A stretch of 64,000 nucleotides of DNA, taken from NCBI GenBank assembly GCA_963781785.1, contig CAWAHD010000001.1, forward strand, positions 2,108,001-2,172,000, read 5' to 3'. Each line of letters starts with the position of its first letter. The first letter of the stretch is position 1. Shown piece by piece: positions 22,577 through 31,281 of the stretch. Both the position numbers and the translations under genes were made by a program. The DNA is from CAWAHD01 sp963781785 (GTDB lineage: Bacteria > Planctomycetota > Planctomycetia > Isosphaerales > Isosphaeraceae). The notes under the pieces are model-generated. The model saw only the letters and a list, made by a program, of their open reading frames with translations, did not search any database and had not been told where the DNA came from.

Positions 22577-23251
22577 ATGACAAATACCAGCACCAAACCA
22601 CGCGAGCGCTCGGTGGAGATCCCGGCCGGCCGAAGGCTGGTCTGCGGGCTCTTGAGCCTGCCGCGCCAGGCCACGGGGGTGGTCGCCTTCGCGCATGGGA
22701 GCGGCAGCGGCCGGTTCAGCCCGCGCAACCAGTTCGTCGCTCAATCACTCGTGGACGCCGGGCTGGCGACTCTCTTGATCGACCTGCTCGAGGAGGACGA
22801 GGCGCAAGACAGACGGAAGGTCTTCGACATCGAGCTGCTCGCTGAGCGGCTCCAGCACGCGGCCGCCTGGCTGGGAGCGGATCCCGAGACGCAGGGCCTC
22901 GAAGTCGGGTACTTCGGCGCCAGCACCGGCGCTGCGGCGGCCCTGGTCGCTGCGGCCCGCGGGCCCGAGCGGATCGGAGCGGTCGTCTCTCGCGGCGGCA
23001 GGCCCGACCTCGCCTGGGACGACCTGCCCGGCGTCACTGCGCCCACTCTCTTGATCGTCGGCGGCCGCGACGAGGATGTGCTCGAGCTCAACCGGCGGGC
23101 CCTGACCCTGTTGCGCTGCCCCAAGGAACTGGTCGTTATCCCCGGCGCCACCCACCTGTTCCCCGAGCCCGGCACCCTCGAGGAGGTCGCCCGCCTCGCG
23201 ACCGCGTGGTTCAAGCGGCATCTGGGCTCCGATCTTCCGGCTCCGCGGTGA
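22577..23251 (+). CDS. Alpha/beta hydrolase, dienelactone hydrolase-like
   Basis: 224 residues. Typical small hydrolase: early VVAFAHGSGSGRFSPRNQFVAQSL, nucleophile elbow GYFGASTGAAAAL (GxSxG, Ser at about residue 116), APTLLIVGGRDEDVLELNRRAL carrying the acid residue and GATHLFPEPGTLEEVARLATAWF with the catalytic His. Substrate unknown. The same family is fused to a phosphoribosyltransferase in mycobacterial Rv0571c, which fits its place two genes after the PRTase. The ATG at 22577 follows AAAGGAGA; upstream in-frame sequence has no better start. Confidence 0.85.
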   Translation: MTNTSTKPRERSVEIPAGRRLVCGLLSLPRQATGVVAFAHGSGSGRFSPRNQFVAQSLVDAGLATLLIDLLEEDEAQDRRKVFDIELLAERLQHAAAWLGADPETQGLEVGYFGASTGAAAALVAAARGPERIGAVVSRGGRPDLAWDDLPGVTAPTLLIVGGRDEDVLELNRRALTLLRCPKELVVIPGATHLFPEPGTLEEVARLATAWFKRHLGSDLPAPR

Positions 23252-23284
23252 TTGATTGACTTTCAACCAAAGAGGAATACTCCG

Positions 23285-24232
23285 ATGCAATCCTTCCGGA
23301 CGATTCTGTTCGCGGCCGACTTCTCGCAGAACTCGCACGACGCCTTTCGCCTGGCCTGCTCGCTTGCCGCCGACTCGAATACCCGGATCGTCGTCCTCCA
23401 TGTCGACGCTCCGACTCTCGTCGGAGAGGAGCCCGTGCACTTCGGCCCGGCATCCGGCCAGGCCCCTGCCGCTGGACATGTGCCAGACCGGGTCGAAGCC
23501 ATCAAGGAGAGGCTGCGCCAGCTTTACGCCCCCGACCGGCCCATCGACGTGGAGTACCGTGTGGAGGATGGAGACGCTGCCTCCGCAATCCTTCGCCTGG
23601 CCGTCCAGGTCGGCGCCAACCTGATCGCGATGGGTACCCACGGGCGCAGAGGCCTGGACCGGTTGATGGCCGGCAGTGTGGCCACCGCGGTCCTTCGCGG
23701 GGCCGACTGCCCCGTCCTGGCGCTGCGTGCCGTTCCCGGTGCCTTGAAGCCCGGGGAAATCCACGCCATCCTTCATCCGACGGACTTCTCGCAGAGCTCC
23801 GAGAGCGCCGCACTCGTGGCACGCTCGCTTGCCCGCGAGCTGGGGACCCGCCTTATCATCCTCCACGTCGGCCCCGTCCAGGCACTCGTGGACGGAACGG
23901 TCGCGGCGGAGGTCGACCCGCGGTTCTACCGGGATGCACTTGAAGATGTGCGCAAACGCCTCGACGGACCGGACCTCAAGTACCAGGTGGAGATCCGGCT
24001 GAGCCTCGGACGTGACCGTGAGGAGATCCTCCAGGTTGCCCACGAGGTTGGCTGTGGACTGATCGTGATGGGTACACACGGGCGAACCGGATTGGGCCGG
24101 CTCTTGATGGGAAGCGTGGCCGAGTCGGTCATGACCAGGGCGAGCTGCCCGGTGTTGATTGTGAAACCGCAGCATCAAGTGCCGGCATCGACCCCCGAGC
24201 GACCGGCGGGCAAAACTGTGACCGTGATTTAA
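23285..24232 (+). CDS. Universal stress protein, two tandem USP domains
   Basis: 315 residues with two UspA-fold halves. Each ends with an ATP-binding-type signature: MGTHGRRGLDRLMAGSVATAVL in domain 1 and MGTHGRTGLGRLLMGSVAESV in domain 2 (G-x2-G-x9-G-S/T). Domains start at FRTILFAADFS and HAILHPTDFS. Tandem USPs of this kind accumulate in oxygen limitation and growth arrest in mycobacteria; the role here is inferred. The ATG at 23285 (MQSFRT) follows AAAGAGGA. A close paralogue lies at 24772-25717, separated by the DUF2267 gene. Confidence 0.9.
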   Translation: MQSFRTILFAADFSQNSHDAFRLACSLAADSNTRIVVLHVDAPTLVGEEPVHFGPASGQAPAAGHVPDRVEAIKERLRQLYAPDRPIDVEYRVEDGDAASAILRLAVQVGANLIAMGTHGRRGLDRLMAGSVATAVLRGADCPVLALRAVPGALKPGEIHAILHPTDFSQSSESAALVARSLARELGTRLIILHVGPVQALVDGTVAAEVDPRFYRDALEDVRKRLDGPDLKYQVEIRLSLGRDREEILQVAHEVGCGLIVMGTHGRTGLGRLLMGSVAESVMTRASCPVLIVKPQHQVPASTPERPAGKTVTVI

Positions 24233-24284
24233 GGACCGCAACCCGGAATTCACCGGGAACGAACCACCACATGGAGATAAACCG

Positions 24285-24743
24285 ATGAGTTTGACAGCGA
24301 TCGGGCCGATTGAAAGCACCGTCCATACCACCAACGTCTGGCTCAAAGAACTGATGGAGGAACTGGGCTGGGACGATCGTCAGCGGGCGTACCACGCTCT
24401 GGCAGCGGTCCTCCACACCCTGCGCGACCGGTTGACCGCTGCCGAAGCCGCCGACCTGGGCGCCCAGCTCCCGATGTTGATCCGCGGCCTGTACTACGAG
24501 GGATGGACTCCGAACGGGAAACCCGTCCGGGATCGCAAGCGGGAAGAATTCCTGGCCCATATCGCCGCCGCTTTCCGCGGCCAGCCTGCGATTTACCCCG
24601 AGGGTGTTGCGTGGGCCGTCTTCAAGGTTCTCGGCAGGCGCGTTTCTGCGGGCGAGATCCGGGACATCAAGCACGTGCTTCCCGCCCAGATCCGCTCGCT
24701 CTGGCCAGAAGGCGAGGTGGAACATGCTCAATCGCATCGATGA
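24285..24743 (+). CDS. DUF2267 protein
   Basis: 152 residues of the all-helical DUF2267 family: STVHTTNVWLKELMEELGWDDRQRAYHALAAVLHTLRDRLTAAEAADLGAQLPMLIRGLYYEGW is diagnostic, and a C-terminal half with FLAHIAAAF and AVFKVLGRRVSAGEIRDIKHVLPAQIRSLWP follows. Its function is unknown; members often sit beside universal stress proteins and CBS proteins. GGAGAT precedes the ATG. It lies between the two tandem USP genes and overlaps or nearly touches the next one. Confidence 0.9.
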   Translation: MSLTAIGPIESTVHTTNVWLKELMEELGWDDRQRAYHALAAVLHTLRDRLTAAEAADLGAQLPMLIRGLYYEGWTPNGKPVRDRKREEFLAHIAAAFRGQPAIYPEGVAWAVFKVLGRRVSAGEIRDIKHVLPAQIRSLWPEGEVEHAQSHR

Positions 24744-24771
24744 AACCGAAGATCTGTCGACGAGAGCTGTC

Positions 24772-25717
24772 ATGCAGCCGTTCCGAACCATTCTGTTTGC
24801 GGCCGACTTCTCCGAGAGCTCGGTGCAGGCTTTTCGGATGGCGTGTGCCCTTGCCGTCGAGAACAAAACGCGCCTGGTCCTGCTCCACGTCATCGAGCCA
24901 AACCTGGTCGCGGCGGAGCCGGCCTACACCGGCGAACCGACCGTCCCGTGCTTTGCCGCGCAGCGAGACGCGAGCAATCACGAAACGCTGAGCCGGAAAA
25001 TGCGGGAGGTCTACGTCCCGGGCCGCCCGCTCGAATTGGTTTACCGTACGACCGAGGGAGCAGCCGCGACGGAGATCATCCGCATGGCCGGCGAGATCGG
25101 GGCTGACCTGATCGTGATGGGTACCCACGGCCGCACGGGCATTCGCTGGCTGCTGGCCGGCAGCGTGGCCATCGCCGTCCTGCGCGGAGCCCATTGCCCG
25201 ATCCTGGCCCTGCACGCTCACGAACTTGCGCACGCCGGAGGACGCACGCTTGATCCTCCACCCTACCGACTTCTCGGACGGTTCCGAGGCCGCAGCCCAG
25301 GTGGCACGTTCGCTCGCCCGGGATCAGGGCGCTCGGCTCGTCGTCGCTCACATCGCCCCGCTCAAGGTCCTCATGGACGGCACGGTGGCGGTCGAGATGG
25401 ACCCGCGGTACTATCGAGATGCCCTTGAGGCCGTGCGCAGCCGGCTCGATGGCCCGGACCTCAAGTACCCCGTCGAGACCCGGCTTGCCCACGGTTTCGA
25501 GGCGGAAGGGATCCTGATGATGGCAGAGGAGATTGGGTGCGACCTGATCGTGATGGGGACCCACGGGCGCACCGGGCTGACCCGGTACTTGCTGGGAAGC
25601 GTGGCCGAGTCTGTCCTGCCCAAGGCTGCCTGCCCCGTCATGGTTGTGAAAGCTTCCCGGCAGGTTGTGGCACCGGCCCAAGACCGGCCGGTCGCTGAAG
25701 TGGCCAACGTCACTTGA
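24772..25717 (+). CDS. Universal stress protein, two tandem USP domains, frameshifted
   Basis: Paralogue of the USP at 23285. Domain 1 begins FRTILFAADFSESSVQAFRMACALAVENKTRLVLLHV and ends MGTHGRTGIRWLLAGSVAIAVL; domain 2 begins LILHPTDFSDGSEAAAQVARSLARDQGARLVVAHI and ends MGTHGRTGLTRYLLGSVAESVL, both with the ATP-type glycine signature. The frame slips between the domains near 25220 (HAHEL to TPEDARLILHP). Start 24772 is chosen to match the paralogue; an in-frame ATG at 24724 with GAGGTGG upstream, inside the DUF2267 gene, is an alternative. The cNMP-binding gene follows after 46 bases. Confidence 0.85.
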
Positions 25718-25763
25718 TAAGAAGACCCCTGTAAAGGACGAGGAACAAAGGACAAGGGACAAA

Positions 25764-26264
25764 ATGGAAGGCGAGGACATTTCGACTCGACTGTCGCACC
25801 TGGCGTTCACCCAGGGCTTCGTCGGGGAGCAAATGGACCACCTCGCCGCGCTGACGACGCCGATTCACTGGGAATCGGACGCGATCATCTTCCGGGAGGG
25901 CGAGGTCGGGAGTGCCCTGTACATCGTCGAGGATGGGCGAGTCGCGATCGAGCTCGTGCTTCCCGGCCGCGGGCGGACGACGATCCTGACCGTGGGCAAG
26001 GACCAGATCTTTAGCTGGTCGAGCGTGTTCTATGACCGGCCCAAGACGACGTCGGCCCGCGCCGTCGTGCGGACCGCGGCGCTGGCGATGGACGGGCCGG
26101 CGCTGCGCGCCCTCTGCGACGCCGACCCGCAACTCGGGTACGTGCTCACCCGCCGGCTCCTGGAAACGGTCTCCGAGCGGCTCAAGGCCACGCGCATCCA
26201 GTTGCTCGACCTGTTCGCCCACCCCGCGAACACGCACACGGCTCTCGATGGAGGAACGCCCTGA
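25764..26264 (+). CDS. Cyclic-nucleotide-binding domain protein without DNA-binding domain
   Basis: 166 residues consisting of one cNMP-binding beta barrel (SDAIIFREGEVGSALYIVEDGRVAIEL ... FSWSSVFYDRPKTTSARAVVRTAALAMDGPALRALC) and a C-terminal helix (LGYVLTRRLLETVSERLKATRIQLLDLF). The Crp/Fnr helix-turn-helix is absent, so it is not a transcription factor by itself. Stand-alone cNMP proteins often precede group 3b hydrogenase genes; a regulatory contact with the enzyme is a reasonable inference. The stop TGA shares its last base with the ATG of the hydrogenase beta-subunit gene, so translation is probably coupled. Confidence 0.8.
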   Translation: MEGEDISTRLSHLAFTQGFVGEQMDHLAALTTPIHWESDAIIFREGEVGSALYIVEDGRVAIELVLPGRGRTTILTVGKDQIFSWSSVFYDRPKTTSARAVVRTAALAMDGPALRALCDADPQLGYVLTRRLLETVSERLKATRIQLLDLFAHPANTHTALDGGTP

Positions 26265-27391
26265 TGGCGTGCAACCCGGAACCGGCACCGGACCGTGCGG
26301 CCGCGGTGATCGGCAAGCCCGACCTGGGTCGGCTGATCGACCGGCTCTGGCAAGAGGGGTATACCGTCATCGGGCCGAGGATCGCCCAGGAGACGATCGT
26401 GCTCGACGAGCTGCGGTCGCTGGACCAGCTCCCCATCGGATGGACCGATGAGCAAGATGGGGGGACATACCGGCTCAAGCGCCGCGGCGACAACGCGTAT
26501 TTCGGTTACGCCGTCGGGCCCCATTCCTGGAAGAAGTACCTGTTCCCAGCCCGCCTCACGCTATACTCGATCAGGAAAGGGGGCGAGTCGTTCACGGTCG
26601 TGCCCAGCCCCGAGCCGGTCCCGCGGTTCGCGTTCCTGGGCGTGCGGTCGTGCGACCTGCACGCGATCGAGGTGCAGGACCGGACCTTCCTGCGTGGGAA
26701 CTTCGTCGATCCGCACTACAAGGCGCGGCGTGAACAGGCGCTCTTGATCGCGGTGAACTGCGGTACTGCGGCATCCACGTGCTTCTGCACCAGCATGAAC
26801 ACCGGCCCGAAGGCCGAGCAGGGGTTCGACCTGGCGCTCACCGAGCTGGCCGGGGTGTTCCTCGTCGAGATCGGGACCGACCGCGGCCGCGCTCTTCTGG
26901 AAGGTCTTCCAGCCCGGGAGGCGACGGCCGAGGATCGCGACCTTGCCGAGGGCGCCGTCCGTCAGGCGGCCGCGCAGATCACCCGCCGGCTCGACGCGTC
27001 GGACATGCCGCGGCTCCTGTACGAAAACCTCGAGCATCCCCGCTGGGACGACGTCGCCGGGCGCTGCCTGTCGTGCACCAACTGCACGATGGTCTGCCCG
27101 ACGTGCTTCTGCCACTCGGTTGACGACGTCCCCGACCTTCTCGGCCAGGGCAGCGAGCGGGTCCGCCAGTGGGAGTCCTGCTTCAACCCGGAGTTCAGCC
27201 ACGTGGCCGGCGGCAACACGCGCCGGAGATCCGCGCGATACCGCCAGTGGCTGACTCACAAGCTCGCCTCGTGGATCGACCAGTTCGGCGTCTCCGGTTG
27301 TGTCGGCTGCGGCCGCTGCATCACCTGGTGCCCGGTGGGCATCGACTTGACCGAGGAAGTCGCTGCCATCCGGGGGAGGGCTGAGGCTTGA
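26264..27391 (+). CDS. hydB: Group 3b-like [NiFe] hydrogenase (sulfhydrogenase) beta subunit, 4Fe-4S protein
   Basis: 375 residues. The electron-transfer subunit of soluble NAD(P)-linked hydrogenases: LGVRSCDLHAIEVQDRTFL and NCGTAASTCFCTSMNTGP are typical of this family, and two 4Fe-4S clusters are bound by CLSCTNCTMVCPTCFC (about residues 268-283) and CVGCGRCITWCPVGID near the C-terminus. In Pyrococcus sulfhydrogenase the homologue passes electrons between the NAD(P)/FAD subunit and the hydrogenase core. The symbol follows that nomenclature and is unrelated to [FeFe] hydrogenase genes. It overlaps the previous gene by one base and the next by four. Confidence 0.9.
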   Translation: MACNPEPAPDRAAAVIGKPDLGRLIDRLWQEGYTVIGPRIAQETIVLDELRSLDQLPIGWTDEQDGGTYRLKRRGDNAYFGYAVGPHSWKKYLFPARLTLYSIRKGGESFTVVPSPEPVPRFAFLGVRSCDLHAIEVQDRTFLRGNFVDPHYKARREQALLIAVNCGTAASTCFCTSMNTGPKAEQGFDLALTELAGVFLVEIGTDRGRALLEGLPAREATAEDRDLAEGAVRQAAAQITRRLDASDMPRLLYENLEHPRWDDVAGRCLSCTNCTMVCPTCFCHSVDDVPDLLGQGSERVRQWESCFNPEFSHVAGGNTRRRSARYRQWLTHKLASWIDQFGVSGCVGCGRCITWCPVGIDLTEEVAAIRGRAEA

Positions 27392-28259
27392 TCCCAACTG
27401 CCGCAACCGGGGCCAGGGGGATCGATCCGCGGGACGACCCGTATTTTCCTCACATGGCCGTGGTCCGCTCTATCGAGCCGGAAGCTCCCCGCGTGGCGAC
27501 GTTCGTGGTCGAATTCCTCGAGCCCGATCGTAACCCCGCATTTGCCTGCCGGCCGGGCCAGTTCAACATGATCTACGTGCCGGGTGTCGGCGAGGTTGCG
27601 ATCTCGATCTCCGGCGCCCCGACATGAGCGAGGGGCTGCGGCATACCATCCGGTTCGTGGGCCGGGTCACCGACGCCCTGGGCGCCATGAAGCCAGGCGC
27701 GGTCCTCGGTCTGCGCGGGCCGTATGGGAGCCCCTGGCCGATCGACTCGAGCGCGGGCCGCGACGTCGTGCTGGTCGCCGGAGGACTCGGAATGGCGCCC
27801 CTCCGTCCGGCCGTCAAGGCGCTTCTGGCCGCTCGCGATCGGTTTGGCCGCCTGACCCTGATCTACGGTTCGCGGCATCCCGCCGATCTCCTCTTCACCA
27901 AGGAGTACGACGATTGGCAGAATCAGGGGCTGGACCTGGTCGTCACGGTCGATCGCGCAACGGCCGACTGGCGCGGCCACGTGGGCGTGGTACCCGTCCT
28001 GTTCCGGACGCTGGATCTCGATCCAGCCCGGACAGCGGTGATGACCTGCGGCCCGGACATCATGATGCGGTACACGATCGGCGAGGCCCTCGGCCGGGGC
28101 ATCGCCGACTCGGATATTTACGTCTCCCTCGAGCGGAACATGCAGTGTGCCGTCGGCCTGTGCGGCCACTGCCAGCTTGGCCCCGAGTTCCTGTGCATGG
28201 ACGGGCCGGTGTTCTCCTACCGCAAGGTTGCCCGCTTCCTCGGCAAGGAACACTTTTGA
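27388..28259 (+). CDS. hydG: Hydrogenase gamma subunit, FAD/NAD(P)-binding oxidoreductase, frameshifted
   Basis: About 290 residues. Ferredoxin-NADP reductase-like: FAD-binding barrel (FACRPGQFNMIYVPGVGEVAISISG), NAD(P)-binding half (VVLVAGGLGMAPLRPAVKALLA; TCGPDIMMRYTIGEAL) and a C-terminal 2Fe-2S site (CAVGLCGHCQLGPEFLC). It exchanges electrons with NAD(P)H. One base is missing near 27622; restoring a G gives SGAPDMSEGLRHTIRF and a continuous protein. The start is a TTG at 27388 overlapping the hydB stop by four bases, with a GGGGGAGGG stretch upstream; ATG 27454 is the alternative. The symbol follows Pyrococcus sulfhydrogenase usage. Confidence 0.88.
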
Positions 28260-28278
28260 GGATGAGGACCATTACGCC

Positions 28279-29100
28279 ATGCTGCCGCTTCCGCTCCTCG
28301 ATCCGCCAAAGCCGCAGAACCTGCCCAGACCCAGGATGGGCGTCTTCAAGTTCGCCTCGTGCGACGGTTGCCAGCTCTCGCTGCTCGACTGCGAGGACGA
28401 GCTTCTGGCGATAGCCGATCGCGTGGAGATCGCCTTTTTCCGCGAAGTAACCCGCCGGCCGCTCGAGGGATCGTTCGACATTGCGCTGGTCGAGGGCTCG
28501 GTCTCGGTGCCCGAGCAGGAGGAGGCGATCCGCGACATCCGCCGCCGCAGCCGGATCCTCATCTGTCTGGGTGCCTGCGCATCGCACGGCGGCATCCAGG
28601 CGCTGCGCAATTTCGGCCCGCCCGGCGCGGCCCTGGCGGTCGTGTACGCGACCCCGCAAACCATCGAGACGCTCGATCATTCGCGGCCGGCCAGCGCCTA
28701 CGTCCGAGTGGATCTGGAGCTGCCCGGCTGCCCGATCAACAAGCACCAGCTTCTCAATGTCCTGGCGCAGATGCTGGCCGGCAGCCGACCCCGCGTCAAT
28801 CGGCATGCCCTCTGCCTGGACTGCAAGCGCCAGGGGCTGGTCTGCGTTCTGGTCGCTCACGGCACCCCGTGCATGGGCCCGGTAACGTCCACCGGCTGCG
28901 GCGTGCTTTGCCCGAGCTACGACCGTCCCTGCTTCAGTTGCTTCGGGCCCGCACGAGAGCCCAACGCGGTCTCGCTGGCAAACCGGTTCGCGCAGCTCGG
29001 ATTCGCCCCGGACGAAATCCACCGCCTCTTCCTGACGTTCTACGCGACTGCCCCGGAATTCGAAAAGGTGAGCCACGCTCATGACGTCCGAGTCATCTGA
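28279..29100 (+). CDS. hydD: [NiFe] hydrogenase small (delta) subunit
   Basis: 273 residues. Carries the iron-sulfur relay of the hydrogenase: proximal-cluster ligands in ASCDGCQLSLLD, LGACASHGGIQALRN and ELPGCPINKHQLLNVL, plus a Cys-rich C-terminal part (CLDCKRQGLVCV, STGCGVLCPSYDRPCFSCFGP) for the other clusters. No Tat signal, so the enzyme is cytoplasmic, as expected for group 3. The start is placed at MLPLPLLDPPKPQ, with GAGGATGAGG upstream. The gene overlaps the large-subunit gene by 20 bases. Confidence 0.92.
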   Translation: MLPLPLLDPPKPQNLPRPRMGVFKFASCDGCQLSLLDCEDELLAIADRVEIAFFREVTRRPLEGSFDIALVEGSVSVPEQEEAIRDIRRRSRILICLGACASHGGIQALRNFGPPGAALAVVYATPQTIETLDHSRPASAYVRVDLELPGCPINKHQLLNVLAQMLAGSRPRVNRHALCLDCKRQGLVCVLVAHGTPCMGPVTSTGCGVLCPSYDRPCFSCFGPAREPNAVSLANRFAQLGFAPDEIHRLFLTFYATAPEFEKVSHAHDVRVI

Positions 29101-30415
29101 AGACACGGGAAATCGAGCCGAGCGGACGATCCACGTGAGCGCGCTTGCGCGGGTCGAGGGCGAGGGCGCGCTTACGGTGCGGCTCGCGGGGGGCCGGGTG
29201 GAGGACGTGCAGCTCCGGATCTTCGAGGCGCCCCGTTTCTTCGAATCCTTCCTGCGGGGCCGCTCGATGAGCGAGGCGCCCGACATTACTGCGCGGGTCT
29301 GCGGCATCTGCCCGGTCGCCTACCAGATGAGTGCCTGCCACGCGATCGAGGCAGCGCTCGGCCTGGAGGTCGGCGAGCCGTGGCGATCGCTGCGCCGATT
29401 GCTTTATTGCGGCGAGTGGATCGAGAGCCACTCGCTCCACATCGTCTTCCTGCACGCTCCCGACTTCCTCGGCTACGAGAGCGCGATCGCGATGGCCAAG
29501 GACCGGCCCGAATACGCCGGCCGCGTACAGGAGTCGTTGCAGTTGAAGAAGGCAGGCAACGCCATCGTACGGCTCCTGGGCGGCCGCGAGATCCACCCGA
29601 TCAACGTGCGGATCGGCGGCTTCTACCGCGTCCCCGGCCCGGGCGAGCTGGCCGCATTGACCGCGCCCCTGGAATCCGCCCGCGAGATCGCCCGGGAGCT
29701 GGTCCGCTGGGTCGCCGGCTTCGACTTCCCAGATTTCGAGCACGACTACGAGTTCGTCGCGCTCCGCCACGATTCGGAGTACCCGATGAACGAGGGCCGG
29801 CTTGTCTCCAGCCGGGGGCTTGATATCGCGATGGGCGAGTTCCCCGACCATTTCGAGGAGCATCAGGTTTCTTATTCCAACGCGCTGGAGAGCCGCCGTA
29901 AGCCGGGTGGCGGGGCCTACTTCGTCGGTCCGCTGGCGCGCTGGAACCTCAATCGCGACCGGGTTTCACCCGTGGTCGACCAGGCCGCTCGGGCAACCGG
30001 GATTGCCTGGCCTTGCCGCAACCCCTACGTGGGGATTGTCGTCCGTGCCCTGGAAGTCCTGTACGCGGTGGACGAAGCATTGCGTCTGATCGCGGCCTAC
30101 GAGCCGCCCTCTGTCCCGGCCATCGGCTACGAGCCCAGGGCCGGCACCGGGGCCTGGATCACGGAAGCCCCGCGCGGGATCTTGTACCATCGGTATGTGA
30201 TCGATGGCGATGGCCGGATCGCCCTGGCGACGATCGTCGCCCCCACGAGCCAGAACCTGCGGCAGATCGAGGAGGATCTCATCCGGTTCGCCCCCTCGGT
30301 CCTGGCGCTCCCCGAAGATCAAGCTGCCTGGCGCTGCGAGCAGGTTGTGCGCAACTACGACCCATGCATCAGTTGCGCGACGCATTCCCTCAAGCTCCGG
30401 GTGATCGAGGGATGA
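29081..30415 (+). CDS. hydA: [NiFe] hydrogenase large (alpha) subunit, group 3b type
   Basis: 444 residues. The nickel-iron site is held by the L1 motif RVCGICPVAYQMSACHA (Cys74, Cys77) and the L2 motif DPCISCATH (Cys429, Cys432, His435). Nine residues follow His435 (SLKLRVIEG), the expected C-terminal extension removed by the maturation protease encoded next. EGEGALTV near the N-terminus is also typical. The enzyme probably couples H2 oxidation or evolution to NADP(H). The four subunits occur in the order beta, gamma, delta, alpha, as in Pyrococcus sulfhydrogenase. No hyp maturation genes are in the window; they must lie elsewhere. Confidence 0.93.
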   Translation: MTSESSEDTGNRAERTIHVSALARVEGEGALTVRLAGGRVEDVQLRIFEAPRFFESFLRGRSMSEAPDITARVCGICPVAYQMSACHAIEAALGLEVGEPWRSLRRLLYCGEWIESHSLHIVFLHAPDFLGYESAIAMAKDRPEYAGRVQESLQLKKAGNAIVRLLGGREIHPINVRIGGFYRVPGPGELAALTAPLESAREIARELVRWVAGFDFPDFEHDYEFVALRHDSEYPMNEGRLVSSRGLDIAMGEFPDHFEEHQVSYSNALESRRKPGGGAYFVGPLARWNLNRDRVSPVVDQAARATGIAWPCRNPYVGIVVRALEVLYAVDEALRLIAAYEPPSVPAIGYEPRAGTGAWITEAPRGILYHRYVIDGDGRIALATIVAPTSQNLRQIEEDLIRFAPSVLALPEDQAAWRCEQVVRNYDPCISCATHSLKLRVIEG

Positions 30416-30418
30416 TGA

Positions 30419-30867
30419 ATGAAACCGCGGGATGACATCCTGGTGCTCGGTCTTGGCAGTCCGTTCGGCGACGACCGCCTGGGCTGGGAAGCCGTCGCCC
30501 GGCTCGCTCAAGCGGGCGTGGCCGGCGCGGTTCTCGTGCGCGATGGAGTCGACCTGCTGTTGGAACTCGAGGGTCATGACGAGGTGATCGTGATCGATGC
30601 GTCGAACCCGGCGGGTTGCCCGGGCCGGGTCCGTAAGATCGAGTGGCCGAGCGACGAGCTGGGCGGGGACGCGCCTGGAGCACGCACGGGCTCGGGCTTG
30701 CCGCCGCGCTCGAAATGGCCGCCGCGCTCAACCGCCTGCCGCGCCAAGTCACGATTTACACCGTCGAGGCCGCCGCGGGCCCCGCCCGTGACTCGCTCAG
30801 CGACGCCGCCCTGGCGGGGCTCGAGCGTGTTGTCAACGAGATCGTGAACTGTGAAATAATTAACTAA
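30419..30867 (+). CDS. Hydrogenase maturation endopeptidase (HyaD/HycI family), frameshifted
   Basis: About 149 residues. LVLGLGSPFGDDRLGWEAVARL is the family start, VIVIDASNP holds the second metal-site Asp, and STHGLGLAAALEMAAALNRLP the third ligand His; ending VTIYTVEAAAGPARDSLSDAALAGLERVV. These enzymes bind the nickel-loaded large subunit and remove its C-terminal extension. One base is missing near 30675, where GGDAP should continue WSTHGLGL; without it the His-containing half is lost. It begins four bases after the large-subunit stop, the last gene of the hydrogenase operon. Confidence 0.88.
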
Positions 30868-31281
30868 AAATGACAGCGTGCAAACATATAGAATAGTACG
30901 CAAGCACGTATGGAGTTGCCAATTGATCGCCGGTCGGCGTTTGGCGGATGCGATCGGCCTGCGTCGTGAGCCAACAAGTTGGTACTGAGGCGACAACGAC
31001 AGCCCGCGACGAGTAGAGCGGCCCAGGAACTTCGAGCCCCATTGTCGCCTTTCGCTCCGCGAAAGTTGTTCTTTGAGAGTCGCCTTTCGCTCCGCCAAAG
31101 AGAGACTTTCGCGGAGCGAAAGGCGACAATAATACGACGACAAAGCCGCCGGAACAGCCGGTGCATCCGGCTCATCGCCGATTGGTCGGACAATCAACTC
31201 GATCGGCTGCGTCAAGTGGTTCCTCGCTTACACAGCAGGCCATCGCGCTCAATCCCAGAGTTCGTCCTCAGAAAACAATCG
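30868..31281. other. Intergenic region between convergent units, holding an inverted-repeat element
   Basis: 414 bases between the hydrogenase protease and the 3' end of the minus-strand APH/AAA gene. It is locally AT-richer (30850-30910) than its surroundings. The 90-base inverted-repeat element at 31041-31130 is the only clear structure. No gene is supported. Confidence 0.6.
31041..31130. mobile_element. MITE-like element with 26-base perfect terminal inverted repeats
   Basis: The first 26 bases (31041 on, starting ATTGTCGCCTTTCGCTCC) are the exact reverse complement of the last 26 (ending at 31130). Each arm itself contains the small hairpin CTTTCGCTCCGCGAAAG. A third, direct copy of the core with one change lies between them (31079-31100). 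Single related copies occur at 47354 and 49351. It encodes nothing and looks like a non-autonomous element or paired REP unit. Confidence 0.7.

Noticed and set aside
25764..26264. Crp/Fnr transcription factor
   Set aside because: The protein ends after the cNMP barrel and its helix; no helix-turn-helix is encoded in any frame before the hydrogenase gene.
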